A stretch of DNA of 64,000 nucleotides from Lumbricus terrestris (taxonomy: Eukaryota > Annelida > Clitellata > Crassiclitellata > Lumbricidae): assembly GCA_949752735.1 (NCBI GenBank), contig OX457037.1, positions 996,001-1,060,000 of the forward strand, written 5' to 3'. The notes beneath the pieces are model-generated. The model was not told where the DNA came from. It searched no databases and saw only the letters and a list, made by a program, of their open reading frames with translations. The first letter of the stretch is position 1. Every line of letters starts with the position of its first letter. Shown here piece by piece: positions 33,001 to 44,299 of the stretch. The position numbers and the translations under genes are program-made.

Positions 33001-33054
33001 TACGACTCTAATACACTGGGTGGGGACAATAAAAATGAAGTTAGAGAACCGCTG
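30041..33054 (-). mobile_element. Degraded hAT-like DNA transposon
   Basis: Ends CAGAGGGTTCTCAAACTGTG (30041) and GTTAGAGAACCGCTG (ending 33054) are imperfect inverted repeats of the CAGNGGTTCTC type. A decayed coding region lies on the minus strand at 31520-32220. A MITE-like segment starting 'GGGGTCGTCCATAAACGACG' sits near 30776. The target duplication is not clear, in keeping with age. Confidence 0.5.
31520..32220 (-). pseudogene. Decayed transposase-like ORF ('DGTVVNTG' family)
   Basis: The minus strand shows conserved-looking blocks in two or three frames: 'ESLRMFIMRSDGETCSRY', 'EKREAAALYFDAG', then 'VSCDGTVVNTG', 'RRPLQWFICMLHFNEL' and 'LRHLFAHH' (31529-31756). The last blocks resemble a family of uncharacterised invertebrate proteins of probable transposon origin that I know from their 'RPLQW.ICLLH.NELPLRHLF' motif. 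Many stops and shifts show that it is dead. Confidence 0.5.
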
Positions 33055-33153
33055 GGGTACAGGGAAGCTGAGGAAAGAATTGAACTGAGAAATTGTGTGC
33101 CAAGGAATAGTCACCAGTTCACCACCACTTTTAGGGGGAAAGTTACGCCCATG

Positions 33154-33340
33154 TGTTTATGTCATTATTAGGAACTACCTCCACTGTCTCCCAACCTCCC
33201 ATTGCAGCAGCACATTGCTTATAGAGTCTCGCCTATTGCTTGGCACTGCGTCCTGGCTCAAGCTCCATCATAGGGTTGGCCATAGAAGTGCCTCCTAAGG
33301 TTTTTTGTCAATGTCTTGTCTAGAAGTAAGAATTTCTAAA
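33154..33340. other. Unassigned spacer
   Basis: No feature recognised between the two transposon clusters. Confidence 0.3.
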
Positions 33341-33344
33341 TGAC

Positions 33345-34432
33345 ATTCTACAGGCTTAAAGACAATGGCCAATTTTCACAAATATATTTCAAGCAGATCA
33401 ATAGTTATACCACTTTTAGTGAGACCAGTGGACCACCCACTGTTTTTTGACGATTCAAAGACATAACGCAGCGAAAAGTAGGTCTAACAAAAACGGGATT
33501 TTATTAAGTCCTGTCTCAAATAATTATTGTTATCGAATGAACTTGACATTGACAGATAATCCTTAAAGATTCATTATTATCGTTATTTAGAAAAGAAGCA
33601 GGCTACCAGCGTAGTGGCACGTCCATGTGAAGTCACTTAGCAGGATGACTGTCGAGTTGGTTAATAAGGAATGTGGTAGATTAATAAATTTGTCATTAAA
33701 ACAACGAAATTCAAATTTCTAAAAATCAGATTCCCAAGGTGTCAATCGCAGACAAAATGTGTATTCAGACACGTAAAGAGCAAAGGCCCGAGGCTAAAGC
33801 TATAATCACAGCTTACTCTGACAAACAGTGAGAGCGCAGAGATTACGAGTTAGGTTGGGAGTTCTGAGATAAACCGTTGATGAAAGGTAATCGGCTCAAT
33901 GTCAATTGATCTGATTTCATTGAGAAGAGGCAATGGTCCCGAATCTCTGGATTTCAATCTGATGGATTATTAAGTGTGGAGAGTTATGCTGGAGAAATAA
34001 CACAATCTGCGGCCAAAACCAAGAGCGATTAGAGAATTGATGGTCACATTGGAGTTGGTATGAGAAGATTTTACTCTGGAACACATCAACATAGCCATCA
34101 AGAACTTTACAAAGATACTCAGAGCAAGCGTGGGCACTGGTGGTGGACACGTTGAACACAAGTTGTGATGCACTATCAAGTTCATTTGACGACAATAATT
34201 TGAGATATGACTTAATAAAATCTTGTTTTTGTTACTTTTTGTTGCGTTATGTTTTTGAATCGTCAAAACACCAGTGGGTGGCTTCACTGAAATTGATAAA
34301 ACTTTTGTTCTGTTTGAAGTATTTTGGTTAATTCGGCCATTGTACGTAAATATGAATTGCTTTTAAGCCTGTTATATTTCATTTGATTTTTTTTACTTTT
34401 GACCGAGGGGTACTTTTTATGGCCCACCCTGT
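33345..34432 (+). mobile_element. Mariner-like remnant with long inverted arms
   Basis: About 200 bp at 33345-33560 ('CAGGCTTAAAGACAATGGCC' through 'GACGATTCAAAGACATAACG') are inverted at 34170-34380. The right terminus reads CTTTTTATGGCCCACCCTG followed by TA, a familiar Tc1/mariner end. The left terminus is not preserved. Between the arms lies a decayed transposase C-terminus. Confidence 0.6.
33900..34180 (+). pseudogene. Mariner-type transposase C-terminal fragment
   Basis: Across shifting plus-strand frames the sequence reads like the 'SPDLNPMDY.VW' block, then 'ICGQNQER', 'HINIAIKNFTK' and 'GHVEH', the usual end of mariner transposases containing the last catalytic Asp region. Several stops and frameshifts are present. 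Confidence 0.5.
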
Positions 34433-34439
34433 ATGTGAG

Positions 34440-34720
34440 CTATTTACATCGGTCTCCGTTTATCTCGGTCGCAGTTCGCTGCGCTCAGCTGCCCGTGGTG
34501 GTTATCTTGTCCCTTTTTCTCGTACCACTACCATGCAGCAAAGAGCGTTCTCGGTGGTTTGATTAGCAATCTGGAATGCGGCACTCCGCTCGCTTCCCCG
34601 TGACGATGCTAGCTCTTCTAGCCACTTCACAAGACTTTTTCGAGCAAGCCTGGGTTGGGAGCACCTATGAGTAGTGATTTTAAAGGGGCGCTATATAAAT
34701 TTTGTGATTGATTGATAAAT
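34440..34720 (+). mobile_element. 3' end of an L2-like non-LTR retrotransposon
   Basis: The plus strand shows 'QQRAFSV', then 'LAIWNAALRSLPRDD' and 'HFTRLFRASLGWEHL', followed by 'GGGGCGCTATATAAATTTTG'. These match the C-terminus and 3' tail of L2-type elements. It contains frameshifts. Confidence 0.6.
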
Positions 34721-34724
34721 AGTC

Positions 34725-35250
34725 AATATTGACCATAACTGAAATCCTAATGCAAATCCATGACATAATAGGCAAAACTATACCTACTCGCACAGTTAAG
34801 TTATCGTGTATTTAAGGGAAACATTTTAAACGCTTTGGAATAGACCTATCTAGTGTTTACCAGCAATGTGAACAATTATTATTAACAGAGGTTTGTCCTA
34901 GGCACTTCGCACCATGTTTGGATTTCACACAAACAATATTGACTAAGCGAGATTTTGCATTATCAATTATCTTTGACAGTCAGTTTTATGTGTAGTTGTG
35001 TATCATCAGCATAGAGGTGAATAGGGATACCATGCAAGTTTATCAGCAATGTAAACAATAGTTGAGGTGCAGATTTTCTTCAACTCAAACTTTTATTGAC
35101 ACCAGCATCAACAGAGCATCGCAGCATCAATAGATTAAAGCAGTTTTATAGAAATAAAGTGCAGATCATAAACCACTAAAATTGTTCACATTGCCTCCCG
35201 ACACTAGATATTTCAAGGCATTTAAACATTCTTATTTCGATTTCTAGAAA
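34725..35250. other. Unassigned spacer
   Basis: AT-rich, no ORF and no repeat boundary recognised. Confidence 0.3.
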
Positions 35251-35253
35251 CAT

Positions 35254-36069
35254 CTATAGAAATAAAGAGAAGATTCTGTGTGTTTAACCGGAATGCAGTT
35301 CCACAGTTTTTGAGCTTTTCACTCCAAACCTTCACTACTGTGTCCGTTTCGGCATCGGACGCGTAAAGGAGGGGTTCGCGATTCTCTGCCACCATGGGGG
35401 TCAGGGTGGGGAGACAAAAACCATCATTTTCCCTGTTGGACCTTGCCCTTTCAGCCTTATGACAGCATTTTTCGTTCGGGTCCCATACGCATGAAAACAG
35501 CGGTTGACATCTTAAAGCAGCGATTGACACCGTTATAGTGGTGATTAAGACCAGCGCTAAGACCTTTAGGGTTGTCAATGACGTTCGCGGGCAATTCCAA
35601 CTTAAGGGGTAGTCGCACAATTTCGGCCGTAGAGTATATCGTGGTGGTCGTAGGGTGGGGCTGGAGGGGGTGGGCGGTAGGATGGGGTGGGTGGAGGCGG
35701 AGTGGAGTGTTGGGGTGAGGGGAGTCGTGGGGTGGGGATTGAGGGGAAGTGGAGGGGTGGGGCGGTGGAATGGGGGAGGCGGAGTGGGGTATTGGAGTGG
35801 GGATAAGGGGTGGAAATGGGGGTGAAGTGGGTGGGTCGGTGGGCTGGAGGTAGAGGGTGGGGGTGGGATTTGGAAGGTGGGAGGGTTGGGGTGGAGGTGG
35901 GGGGAAGTGAAGGGGGCTGGGACGAGGAAATTTTCCCGAAAACCCAAATTTCTCGGGCGGCGTACCGATGGAGGTCGGAGTGTGGTGGTGTGTCGTGGTG
36001 TGGTGTGGTGGTATTGTGGCCGGAGCGGGTTGAATCCTAAATTTTCCGGCAACGCCGGGTACCCCAGCA
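35254..36069 (-). mobile_element. Interspersed repeat (GGGGTACCCGGCGTTGCC family) with G-rich expansion
   Basis: On the minus strand it starts GCTGGGGTACCCGGCGTTGC near 36069 and ends 'CAGAATCTTCTCTTTATTTC' near 35256. The same order is seen at 38328-38642 on the plus strand, and the head recurs at 52923. The middle (35640-35940) is a variable G-rich run of 'GGGTGGGG' and 'GGAGTGGGG' units. A 282-codon frame across it is low-complexity and not a gene. The family looks like a retrotransposon 3' part, but I cannot name it. Confidence 0.6.
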
Positions 36070-36070
36070 A

Positions 36071-37148
36071 GTAATGTAATGTACCAACATTATTCGCTTA
36101 AAAAATGATGATTATTTTGACATTTTATATTTCTTATTAGCTGCGACATCTGTAGTTATTTCCGAGATACCGAATGTAATCCGCCATTTTACAAGATGGC
36201 GGCTCAAGTCAGCACGGATTTACGGAAACGTTTGGTATTTTCGTCAGTAGGGTAGGCCTATATTTAACAACTATGCCAAGTGTCTACTTCCTGCTAATTT
36301 GCTTTGTCGATTTCCAAAAATTCTTCCACAATTGTGTTTCAAGGTTTTTAAAAACAATCATGATAATTAGGCCAATGTCGTAATTATTAGCTGCATCCGA
36401 AACATTAACGTAATAATATTATAATCCAGATAGATGTCGCTAGTCACGGCCGATTTTAACAAAGTGCATTCGGTGCATCAAATGCCCCTGAGTCCGGAGA
36501 CGAGCTTTATTGCCATTTCCTAAAATGTCAGTTGCAAAATTAATTTCAATTTCACTTAAAATCGATGTAAGATTAACATGCGTAAGAAAGATAGTTTTAA
36601 AAAACTTTTAAAGTGCTGTCACGAGTCCTTTCTACCGTACGATATTGCATCTTTAATTAGGGTTCGGTCATCAAATTAGCTATTATGATAATAGGCTATT
36701 GTTTCCATCTACGCTGTCGTGCTACTATTTATTAGACCAGCATGGTACCCAAGGCCCCGTCCATGCAGCGCCCACGCGACCATTCCTCTACGACATAATA
36801 ATGGGTGCAGTCTATTTCCACTTTCTTATCCTGATTCACACAAGACATCAAAAACGTTCAATACTAAAGTACTAAACATAGTAATTAGCATTATTTTCCA
36901 GTTACAAATGTTCTCCTCATCTGATTGTCTGCTTTTGGTAACACACGGTCATGGTGTCTGGGGCGCAAGTTATGACTCGTTTGCTTCGCTGGGGAAGCAA
37001 CTCGTGGAGGACATAGTCTGGTCGTGTCAGAACCGCCGAAAACAAACGGGCATCAGCCATGACGACAGTTCTTCAAATGTTTGAATATCATCAGGTATGC
37101 GCATATCTTAGTACCAAAGATTCACGTCCAACTTAGAGACTGAGGACC
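36071..37148. other. Unassigned sequence
   Basis: About 1 kb with one TAGGCCTA motif (36253), short chance frames, and no recognisable gene. A 121-codon frame at 36719-37084 has no domain I recognise. Confidence 0.35.
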
Positions 37149-37193
37149 GGTTTACCCATGCCCGCGGGTTTCAGTTTATAAGCCTAATGCATG
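37149..37193 (+). repeat. 45-bp direct repeat, left copy
   Basis: Starts GGTTTACCCATGCCCGCGGG and ends AGCCTAATGCATG. It matches 37649-37693 with one mismatch, exactly 500 bp away, on the other side of a foldback element. Confidence 0.9.
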
Positions 37194-37197
37194 GTGT

Positions 37198-37645
37198 AAA
37201 GGTTTCAAATTACCCCCTCCTGAACATTACCCCCTTGCAAACTGTATTTTGCATCAATCGTCGCATTTATTGCACTAAAAATATCAGAAAAATCATCCCG
37301 CTTCTTGTTTTAATTTGAAGATTTTCATCCGTCATCCAACTTCGTGGTTTGTTATCAATATTTTCATCCGTAAATGAAGTACTAATCGCCGCTGAAGTTA
37401 CAATGGAGAAATGGCTTCGAGGCTATTATTTTTTTTCGATCAAAAAATTGATAACATACCACGAAGTGGGATGACGGATGAAATTCTTCAGACCAAAACA
37501 AGAAGCGGGATGATTTTTCTGATTTTTCTAGTGCAATAAATGCGATGATTGATGCAAATCTAGTTTCCGGGGGGTAATCTGAAACCGGTTTCAAGTTACC
37601 GGGGGGGGGGGGTAATGTTTAGGAGGGGTAATTTGAAACCTTTAA
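37198..37645. mobile_element. Foldback MITE, AAGGTTTCAAATTACCCC ends
   Basis: The left arm (37198-37375) and right arm (37400-37645) are near-complementary over ~180 bp, sharing GTTTCAAATTACCCC, 'GCATTTATTGCACTA' and 'ATCCGTCATCC' in inverted order. Runs of G in the right arm differ in length. No ORF. It is flanked by the 45-bp direct repeats. Confidence 0.8.
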
Positions 37646-37648
37646 ACA

Positions 37649-37693
37649 GGTTTACCCATGCCCGCGGGTTTCAGTTTGTAAGCCTAATGCATG
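37649..37693 (+). repeat. 45-bp direct repeat, right copy
   Basis: Copy of 37149-37193 (CAGTTTGTAAGCC in place of CAGTTTATAAGCC). The sequences diverge beyond it. Confidence 0.9.
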
Positions 37694-37739
37694 CCGCACA
37701 TGGTATTGTTCAACAAAATAATGGCCGCTCAACCAGCAC

Positions 37740-38050
37740 CATAGGCGGAGTTTTATCAGAAACTATGGGTGTCAACCCCTCCCCCCCAAGAAGACCCAGA
37801 GTCATTTTTTAGGGGGTAAATGGTATATGTTCTTGGGCCTAGTCCCCTACGCGAAAGGTACGAACGACTAAAAAAGTCATCAACTTTTTTGGCCAGGACA
37901 ATAATTGTCAGATTTTGCTGAGATTTGAACCCGACGACTAAAAAAGGTCATAAACTTTTTTGCCGGGAGAAAAATTGTCGTTTTCCGGACCGAGTCTCAG
38001 CCCCAAAATTTCTTGGCCTTTCCAAGAACGGAAACCAAACTCCGCCCATG
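37740..38050. mobile_element. MITE with CATAGGCGGAGTTT ends, near-8-bp TSD
   Basis: Ends CATAGGCGGAGTTT and AAACTCCGCCCATG are inverted repeats with one mismatch. Flanks ACCAGCAC (37732-37739) and ACCAGCAT (38051-38058) form an 8-bp duplication with one mismatch. Inside, 'CGACTAAAAAAGTCAT' is repeated twice (37866 and 37934). Confidence 0.75.
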
Positions 38051-38327
38051 ACCAGCATGCGCCCCTGAGGTACTGTAGCTTCTAGCACCGACGTTCGTAG
38101 AACCTTAAAAACGGTTCTGTCGCTACAAAATAATTGACGCAGATGGTAGTTAAAGTCTCGGGGAAGTCAGTGAATGTGAGGAGCAAAACGTGAGCGCTTG
38201 GTCCAACAGGACGCCAAGGTCACGGACCGTATTTGGAAAGGAAGGCTGTAGCTAGAAAATTCAGTCGCAAGTGCAGCGAAGTCAATTTTAGCAAGTTGCT
38301 TACGATTGTGCAGCCAGTTTCATATGA
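38051..38327. other. Unassigned spacer
   Basis: Short stretch between two mobile elements. Nothing recognised. Confidence 0.3.
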
Positions 38328-38642
38328 CACTAGCTGGGGTACTCGTCGTTGCCCAGGAAATTTATGATTCGCTCCGCTCCCGGCCAATTCCTTAATTCCC
38401 CATCCTCGCTGCCGGCTCCCCAATCGCCCGTTCCCCACCCCAACCCACCCGAAATTTTTTAGGGTTTCGCCCAACCCCGGCCCCATGGTGGTAGAGAATC
38501 GCCACCCCTCTCCACGGGGTGTCCGATGCCCAGACCTACACAGTAGTGAAGGTGCGGAGTGAAAAGCTAAACAAAACTGGTAATGCATCCCTGTCAAACA
38601 GACACACACACAAACAGACAGAATCTTCTCTTTATTCATATA
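38328..38642 (+). mobile_element. Interspersed repeat (GGGGTAC.CG.CGTTGCC family), plus copy
   Basis: Starts GCTGGGGTACTCGTCGTTGC, contains 'GGTGGTAGAGAATCGCC', and ends 'CAGACAGAATCTTCTCTTTA', with a short (CA)n before it. It is collinear with the minus-strand copy at 35254-36069. A 139-codon minus-strand frame over it is chance. Confidence 0.6.
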
Positions 38643-40047
38643 AAAATTATCTATAGCCTAGATCATATAGATATTCACCAAAATGGAAGCGGATTGCTGA
38701 AAGAAATTCTTTGCTTAAATGGTGGTCGATTGATGGAAATAACTCCTCATGAATTATAGATCTACATAAATTTGATTTATGAAAAATTTTCGCAAATTTA
38801 AGCTGGAGTAAGAAAGAACATCTGATAAATTTAGTGTAAAACTTTTAGAGCCTGTAATTTCAATTGCTCAACCACGGAAGCGCCACGTACGCTGGCCAAA
38901 GACACTGTAAGTCTATATTAGTGGAAATGCATTCGCCCAGATGCTCAACCGATCGATTGCATTGCGATAGCACTGATCTGCTTACCCTGTTCCAATAAAG
39001 AGAACATTATCAGCAGACTGAGTGCAGCTTTAAGAATCATTTCTCGCTTGCTGCAGTCTGCCATCTTCATCATTCAGTTCCGTTGATCACAGATTTCCAC
39101 TCTCCGTCTTTTCACTGTTCAGATCAATCAGACAATTCAAATTAACAGTTGAAGTTAAAAACCGTGTAAGGAAAAGTTTTCGAGTAAACGCTTGACACCA
39201 GCAACAAAATTAAAAAGAAGATTAAAACCGAATCGTTATCATCGTCGTCGTCGTCGTCGTCTCCATCATCAACCAACTGTTGCCTTTCTCCAGAGTGGTG
39301 GCTTGAGCTCACCTTCGATAGCTTTAGCTATGACCCAACGTTCCCTTTGTGCTTGTTGTTCAGTGTAAATGCGTCATCGCGGAAAGAGACGATCACCAAT
39401 TATAGTGTACCGGTATCTATTACTTCATACGTTATTTAAATAACTACTGTGAAACAAAACCAGTGAAGCTATTAAATATTTATAAAGCAATTCATCAACT
39501 TTCTCTTACTTTGTCGCCGATTACCAATGAAGAATAATTGTTGTGTCATGCGAAAGAAAACTCTATAAGCTAGAACATGTGTTCAAAGTCACTTCGAAAA
39601 TTACGAAATTATGTTTGCAGCTTGTAGTATCTGAGCACAGTTATTCCTTAACTGAGGGGTCGTTAACTTTTCTTGCCCTCTTGACTTGCCATTGCTCTGC
39701 CATGCGCAGCTTTGTTGGGTGACTGCAAGCCAGACAATAAATTCAATTGCACGCCTAACGTCAATTGGCCTACCACCTGTAGCCCAACATCACAAAGTAC
39801 GATGCTGCCTTGTCCGTGATTTGGTATAAAGTGTGGCATCAATGATTCCTTTGTTGGAACTCAAGGCTGCGTCATAGGACTGCCAAGAACCGAGGCTCTA
39901 AATAATGGGAATTAGTTGACGGCAATTTCTTGTTTTTTTTATTTTGGAGAAATTTACTTTGGAGCATAAACTTTATTTCGAAGAGAGCAATACAGTGAGA
40001 AGGTACCGTAGGCCTACTAGTGCCACACCTCGAACATTACCTTAATT
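38643..40047. other. Unassigned sequence
   Basis: 1.4 kb without a supported ORF. It holds a short (CGT)n microsatellite at 39240-39262 and a TAGGCCTA at 40011. Confidence 0.35.
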
Positions 40048-40246
40048 TGCCTCCAGTCTCATGCCAGACTTTCCTGTACCTCCTCTATCCATCCCTTTCT
40101 TGGTCTTCCGCGTCTTCTCCTTCCGTCACCGCATGCCGTCATCAGTTCTTTTTCCAGACCGTTTGATCTCATCACATGACCGAAGTAGCTCAATTTCCCC
40201 CTAGTTGCTGTTTGCTGCAGTGTCTCCTCCCCTCTCTATTCCGAGC
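40048..40246 (-). pseudogene. Fragment of non-LTR retrotransposon ORF2 C-terminus
   Basis: The minus strand is closely similar to 61513-61705, including 'SYFGHVMRSNGLEKE', 'GRRRRGRPRK' and the upstream 'ELGIER' block. One frameshift near the start and loss of both ends mark it as a fragment. The same family supplies the longer piece at 61165-61803. Confidence 0.75.
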
Positions 40247-40262
40247 TCGGACAGTATAATAA

Positions 40263-42130
40263 TTTGTAATTCTTGACTAATTGGGATATGTTAAATAGGT
40301 CAATCCTATCCACTATTTAGGCTCAAATTTGTACGAGATCAGATTTTGACCAACACAAAGCGCTTTAGAGTAATATTTCAAAGCGCGCATTTGTAAGTAG
40401 CCTAGTAGAGAAATTTAGGTCTTCATAAGTTAGACATCATATTAATTGTTTCAAAATAAGGTTTCTCATATTTTTATAAAGGAAACCATGGAAAGTGTGG
40501 CTGGACGGTCCTGGACGGCGTCCAAGCACTTATTTTAAAATCTGAACGCCGTCTTGCCACTTATTGGCCAGCACTGTCTGAAAAGGTAAAGGGCGTCCAG
40601 GCACTCCTTTGGAACGGTGACGGCACCCAGGCACTTATTTCCCCACACTTTAGGCATTGAAGGAAACACCAGTACAAGTAGACTACAAGAAGGAGGCGGT
40701 TTAAAAAAGTATAACGCAGTTGATCCAGAAACGTGGACATAATAAAAGTGTCAGAGTGACATATACATAGGCTACATGTATTAGGCTACAGAACAAAAAG
40801 ACAGCACATTCAAACCCATTCTTACATTGCAAGCATTTAACCGACGTCTTTAGCTTTCAAATAGACTGCGTAAACTAATGTTGCGACAGGATTATTCGAG
40901 TATGTCATGCGTTAAGTATCTTCAATTGAAACACGGCTTAAGACGACAACTCAATGCAAATCGACTAAGCCTGACGTTGTGGATGGCACACCCGTCGCAC
41001 ACAGTCAAAGAAGGACGAACGACGAATGTTGCCCGCAGCTGATTCAATCCTTTGTTGCAGTGAAAAACAACTCGCTGGAATCGCTTGAACTCGATGCTTT
41101 TGTGGATGCTTTGTCCATCCTCAATTCGTGGACTTCTCTGTGACGTTGCTTCAATGAAAAACTAACGGTGACTTTTATTGAGTCGAGGGATACCGCAAAC
41201 AGTTTGGACTCTGAGTTGATACATGAATATAAAAGAAGGCGTAGTGACAGGTTGGAGTTCACCGAAGCGTCGCGAGTCTTTTGTCAGAAGGCTCTCCGCA
41301 AGATTATTCACCAGCATTCAACACATATCTTCTTGGCGTCAACAGCGCATAGTGGACGCCCCACTGTTTCGTAAGCCCTGCAAGACACGCCGTAAACCAG
41401 TCAAGCACCATAATTATTGCTTTAGCTCGACATAGTACGTCAGGAGTTCTTAATGTGCGTCACCATTGAAGGACCTCTTGTGCATAGATGTGCATAAAAA
41501 CCTTAGAAAGGCTGACCGAGTGTTTTCTTATAGGCCAAAGTGAACATCAGATCTACAAAGTCTTTTTGTGGCGCTCAAATAAATCTAGAAGTCAACATCA
41601 TTTTATCTCTGCAGCGAAGACAGTGAAACCACAATTATTCCAGTAAAGCACAAATTTTCCAGCTCCATTTATTATTCTTTTCATTATTGCTCTAATATAT
41701 TATATTATTATATGCAGAGGATGAATACAGTGGACTGAAGAGAGAAGCACAGAACAGAGAAAAATGGCGTTATTGGACATACGAACCTGCCTGGGGGCAG
41801 AGAACGTGAAGAAGAAGATATTATAGGCCCTATGCAATATTATTATTGTCATTATAATTATTATTAGTGAAGAAACATGATGCCATTGGTCAACTGTTGC
41901 AGTAGCCTTCATTAAGCTTGAATAGCCGTGTTAATTGAGCCGGTATTCTTCGGTCTATAACAAATGCTCTTTTCTATCGTTTGGCAGTTGTTCTGCTCTT
42001 TGGCGAAATAAAAAGCTAATATTTATATTTATATTGATGTTCTCAATAGTATTGCGTTTGTTTTGATGTTGAACGAGTCACAAATTACGTACGATGTGTT
42101 GTCTTTCGTATCATAGGCGAGGGAGTTGAA
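40263..42130. other. Unassigned sequence
   Basis: No gene recognised. A segment at 40490-40665 is rich in 'GGCGTCCA.GCACT' repeats between AAAGTGTGG and CCACACTTT, and may be a small inverted-repeat element. Confidence 0.3.
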
Positions 42131-43340
42131 TAAGTAAGAAGCAGGTTGATGGCATAATATAGCAGTAGCACAATATGAAGTTCGTGACTGGACCACGTGT
42201 CGTTTCAAGCTCGCATGTAGGTATGGTAAGCAGTAATGTATCATCAGTTCACAGAGAAACATTTACCACATCAACAGTGCTACTGCAGCCTCAAAGGTCT
42301 GGTCAGGTCCTATCAACTCTCACCGGACATAAACGAAGAGTCCCCGATATCATCCGCAACACAAGACTAGGTGAAAATGTGGATCCACTGTGACACTAAA
42401 GCGATCCCCTCCTCCTCTACCAGGCTTGGGACTGGCTAGACAGAATATGGCGTAAATGGAAATGTGTTGTAACCTGCGTCGGTTTGGACAAGGTCAAGTG
42501 TCGTTGATGAGTTGTTACCTTCTTTGAAAGGCTGCACGCTTCAGACATGGGAGCATACATGTAGGTAGCATAGTCTACATACGTAAAACATACAAAACAC
42601 ATACAAAAATAGGAACTCTGAGGTCAGATGTATTATCTGGAAATGGATCTAAGAGGAGACTTTGATGTGAGGAGAGTATTGTGACTGATGCAATATATCG
42701 TCATGTTGACTCATCGCTGACAAAACTGAAACGAGCTTTACCGTGCGGTGTCTGTGCAGCTGTCCAATATGTCTGTCTATGTCTCTGTCTGTATTGCTTG
42801 TGTAGGAATCTGTATTGCTTGTGTAGGAATCAGTCTCCAGGGCTCGGTTCAACACAGGTGTTCCAACCCCCTCCCATCCCACACCCCGCCTCCCCTCTCC
42901 TCCCTCCTCGTCCCTTTCCTCCCACCGAAGAAAAATGCAAGGCATGTGCTGGGTAAATTAACAAGTAAGAAAGCATGTTGAAGCCTGGATCATACAGTTC
43001 TATGGTTTACGACGTGCCGTCTCAAGTTTGCATGTAGACATGATTAGTAAGGTATCATCGGAGGACCATGATATTATTTTCATATAAGCAGTGCCACTAC
43101 AGTCTCAAAGGTTGGCTTGACATCCTATAAAAGAGGTGGATCACAAATCTTGCACCGTTCTGGTCGACTTTTTGTATGTCACGATGCATTGTTATGTCGT
43201 TATTTAGTGGAACATTAACATGAAAGAGTGATTGATTTCTTAGACAGGCATCCATTGTCTGCATACAAGGGCTGCTGTAACAGACATGCGTAGCTCCACA
43301 CATAGAGCCACACACACACATACATAAATATATACAATGT
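42131..43340 (+). repeat. Diverged direct duplication of ~450 bp
   Basis: The segment from 42131 ('AAGTAAGAAGCAGGTTGA', 'CTCGCATGTAGGTATGGTAAG', 'CTACTGCAGCCTCAAAGG') recurs from 42961 ('AAGTAAGAAAGCATGTTGA', 'TTTGCATGTAGACATGATTAG', 'CCACTACAGTCTCAAAGG'), with gaps. The similarity continues into CA-rich tails near 42590 and 43310. Between them, a 21-bp unit 'TGTATTGCTTGTGTAGGAATC' is doubled at 42790-42830. No ORF is shared, so it looks like a non-coding repeat. Confidence 0.5.
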
Positions 43341-44139
43341 CATGATGCATACATGAATATACACGCACAACTTCACAATAATTGGTATGTGTGCATACAA
43401 GTGCTCACAAAAGGCTCAGACAGAAGGCAAGAATAAATATCACCTTTTTCGTCTCTTACGCATAAACCTTTTTCTATGGGTGGAAGACTTATTTGCTTCA
43501 GTCAAAGATTTACACCCAATGACGAACGCAGAATAATTATTGTACCTGGGGCATCGTCAGTAAAAAAGCAGACACACCAACAATACACGTCATGTACTGT
43601 GAGTGTCGTGGTATACATCGACCAACCCTTGCACACAGTGATGGTCTGACTACAACTTCAGCTTAAAGGTCTGACTACACCTTAGGTCGCCTCGAAGGAG
43701 AAAGTCATTAAGTCATCACTTGTGAATTGCTGGCAATTAAAGTTACACTGGAAAATACAGCGCAGAACAATAATAGAGAGCATTTATCATCATCTTCAAA
43801 CATCTCAAGCGTTACTTTAAAGATAATTAATTTATTACAAGTGCGTGGGTCCAGCTTAGTCAATATTATTATAGTCATGCGTGCAGAGGAAAGCTCTAGG
43901 GTTTCTTCCTGCCAATGCTGCCATTGAAACCAGAGAGACTAGGCACATGGGATGATGAGTTACCTACGTTGGCTTTGAAGAAGAAGGGTTGAAGAATTAG
44001 GTTTGATCAGTTTGGTCAGGTCTCTTCGAATTCAGGTCGTCAACAATGCCACAGAAAATGTTCGCGGCCGTTTGTCCAACTTTCTGGAGTAGGTGAATCT
44101 CAAGCGTTACTTCTAAGCTATCAGCGCGTTGGTCCAGCT
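43341..44139. other. Unassigned sequence
   Basis: No gene or repeat boundary recognised in about 800 bp. Confidence 0.3.
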
Positions 44140-44148
44140 TAATAATAA

Positions 44149-44214
<66 letters not shown>
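44140..44214. repeat. (TAA)n microsatellite
   Basis: About 24 AAT/TAA triplets, with one interruption (AAAAT) near the start. It is followed by 'GATGCGCTATATAAAC' near 44275, a likely L2-type 3' tail scrap. Confidence 0.95.
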
Positions 44215-44215
<1 letters not shown>

Positions 44216-44299
44216 TCATCCTTTATCCTGGGTATCCTGGTTGGTCGAAAGCGTCGCTGTTGAACCGATCCGAAGATGCGCTATATAAACATGAGATTG

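Larger units (their letters stand above)
29336..33153. mobile_element. Outer inverted-repeat element, host of a hAT insertion
   Basis: The left end CATAGGCGTAACGTT near 29336 and the right end AAAGTTACGCCCATG ending at 33153 are inverted. Each is followed inward by 'TCACCACCACTTTTA'-type sequence. The interior from 30041 to 33054 is a separate hAT-like element. A target duplication was not recognised. Confidence 0.45.

Noticed and set aside
35222..36070. 282-residue Pro/His-rich minus-strand ORF
   Set aside because: It covers an interspersed repeat with a G-rich expansion. The ends match repeat copies elsewhere and the composition is low-complexity.
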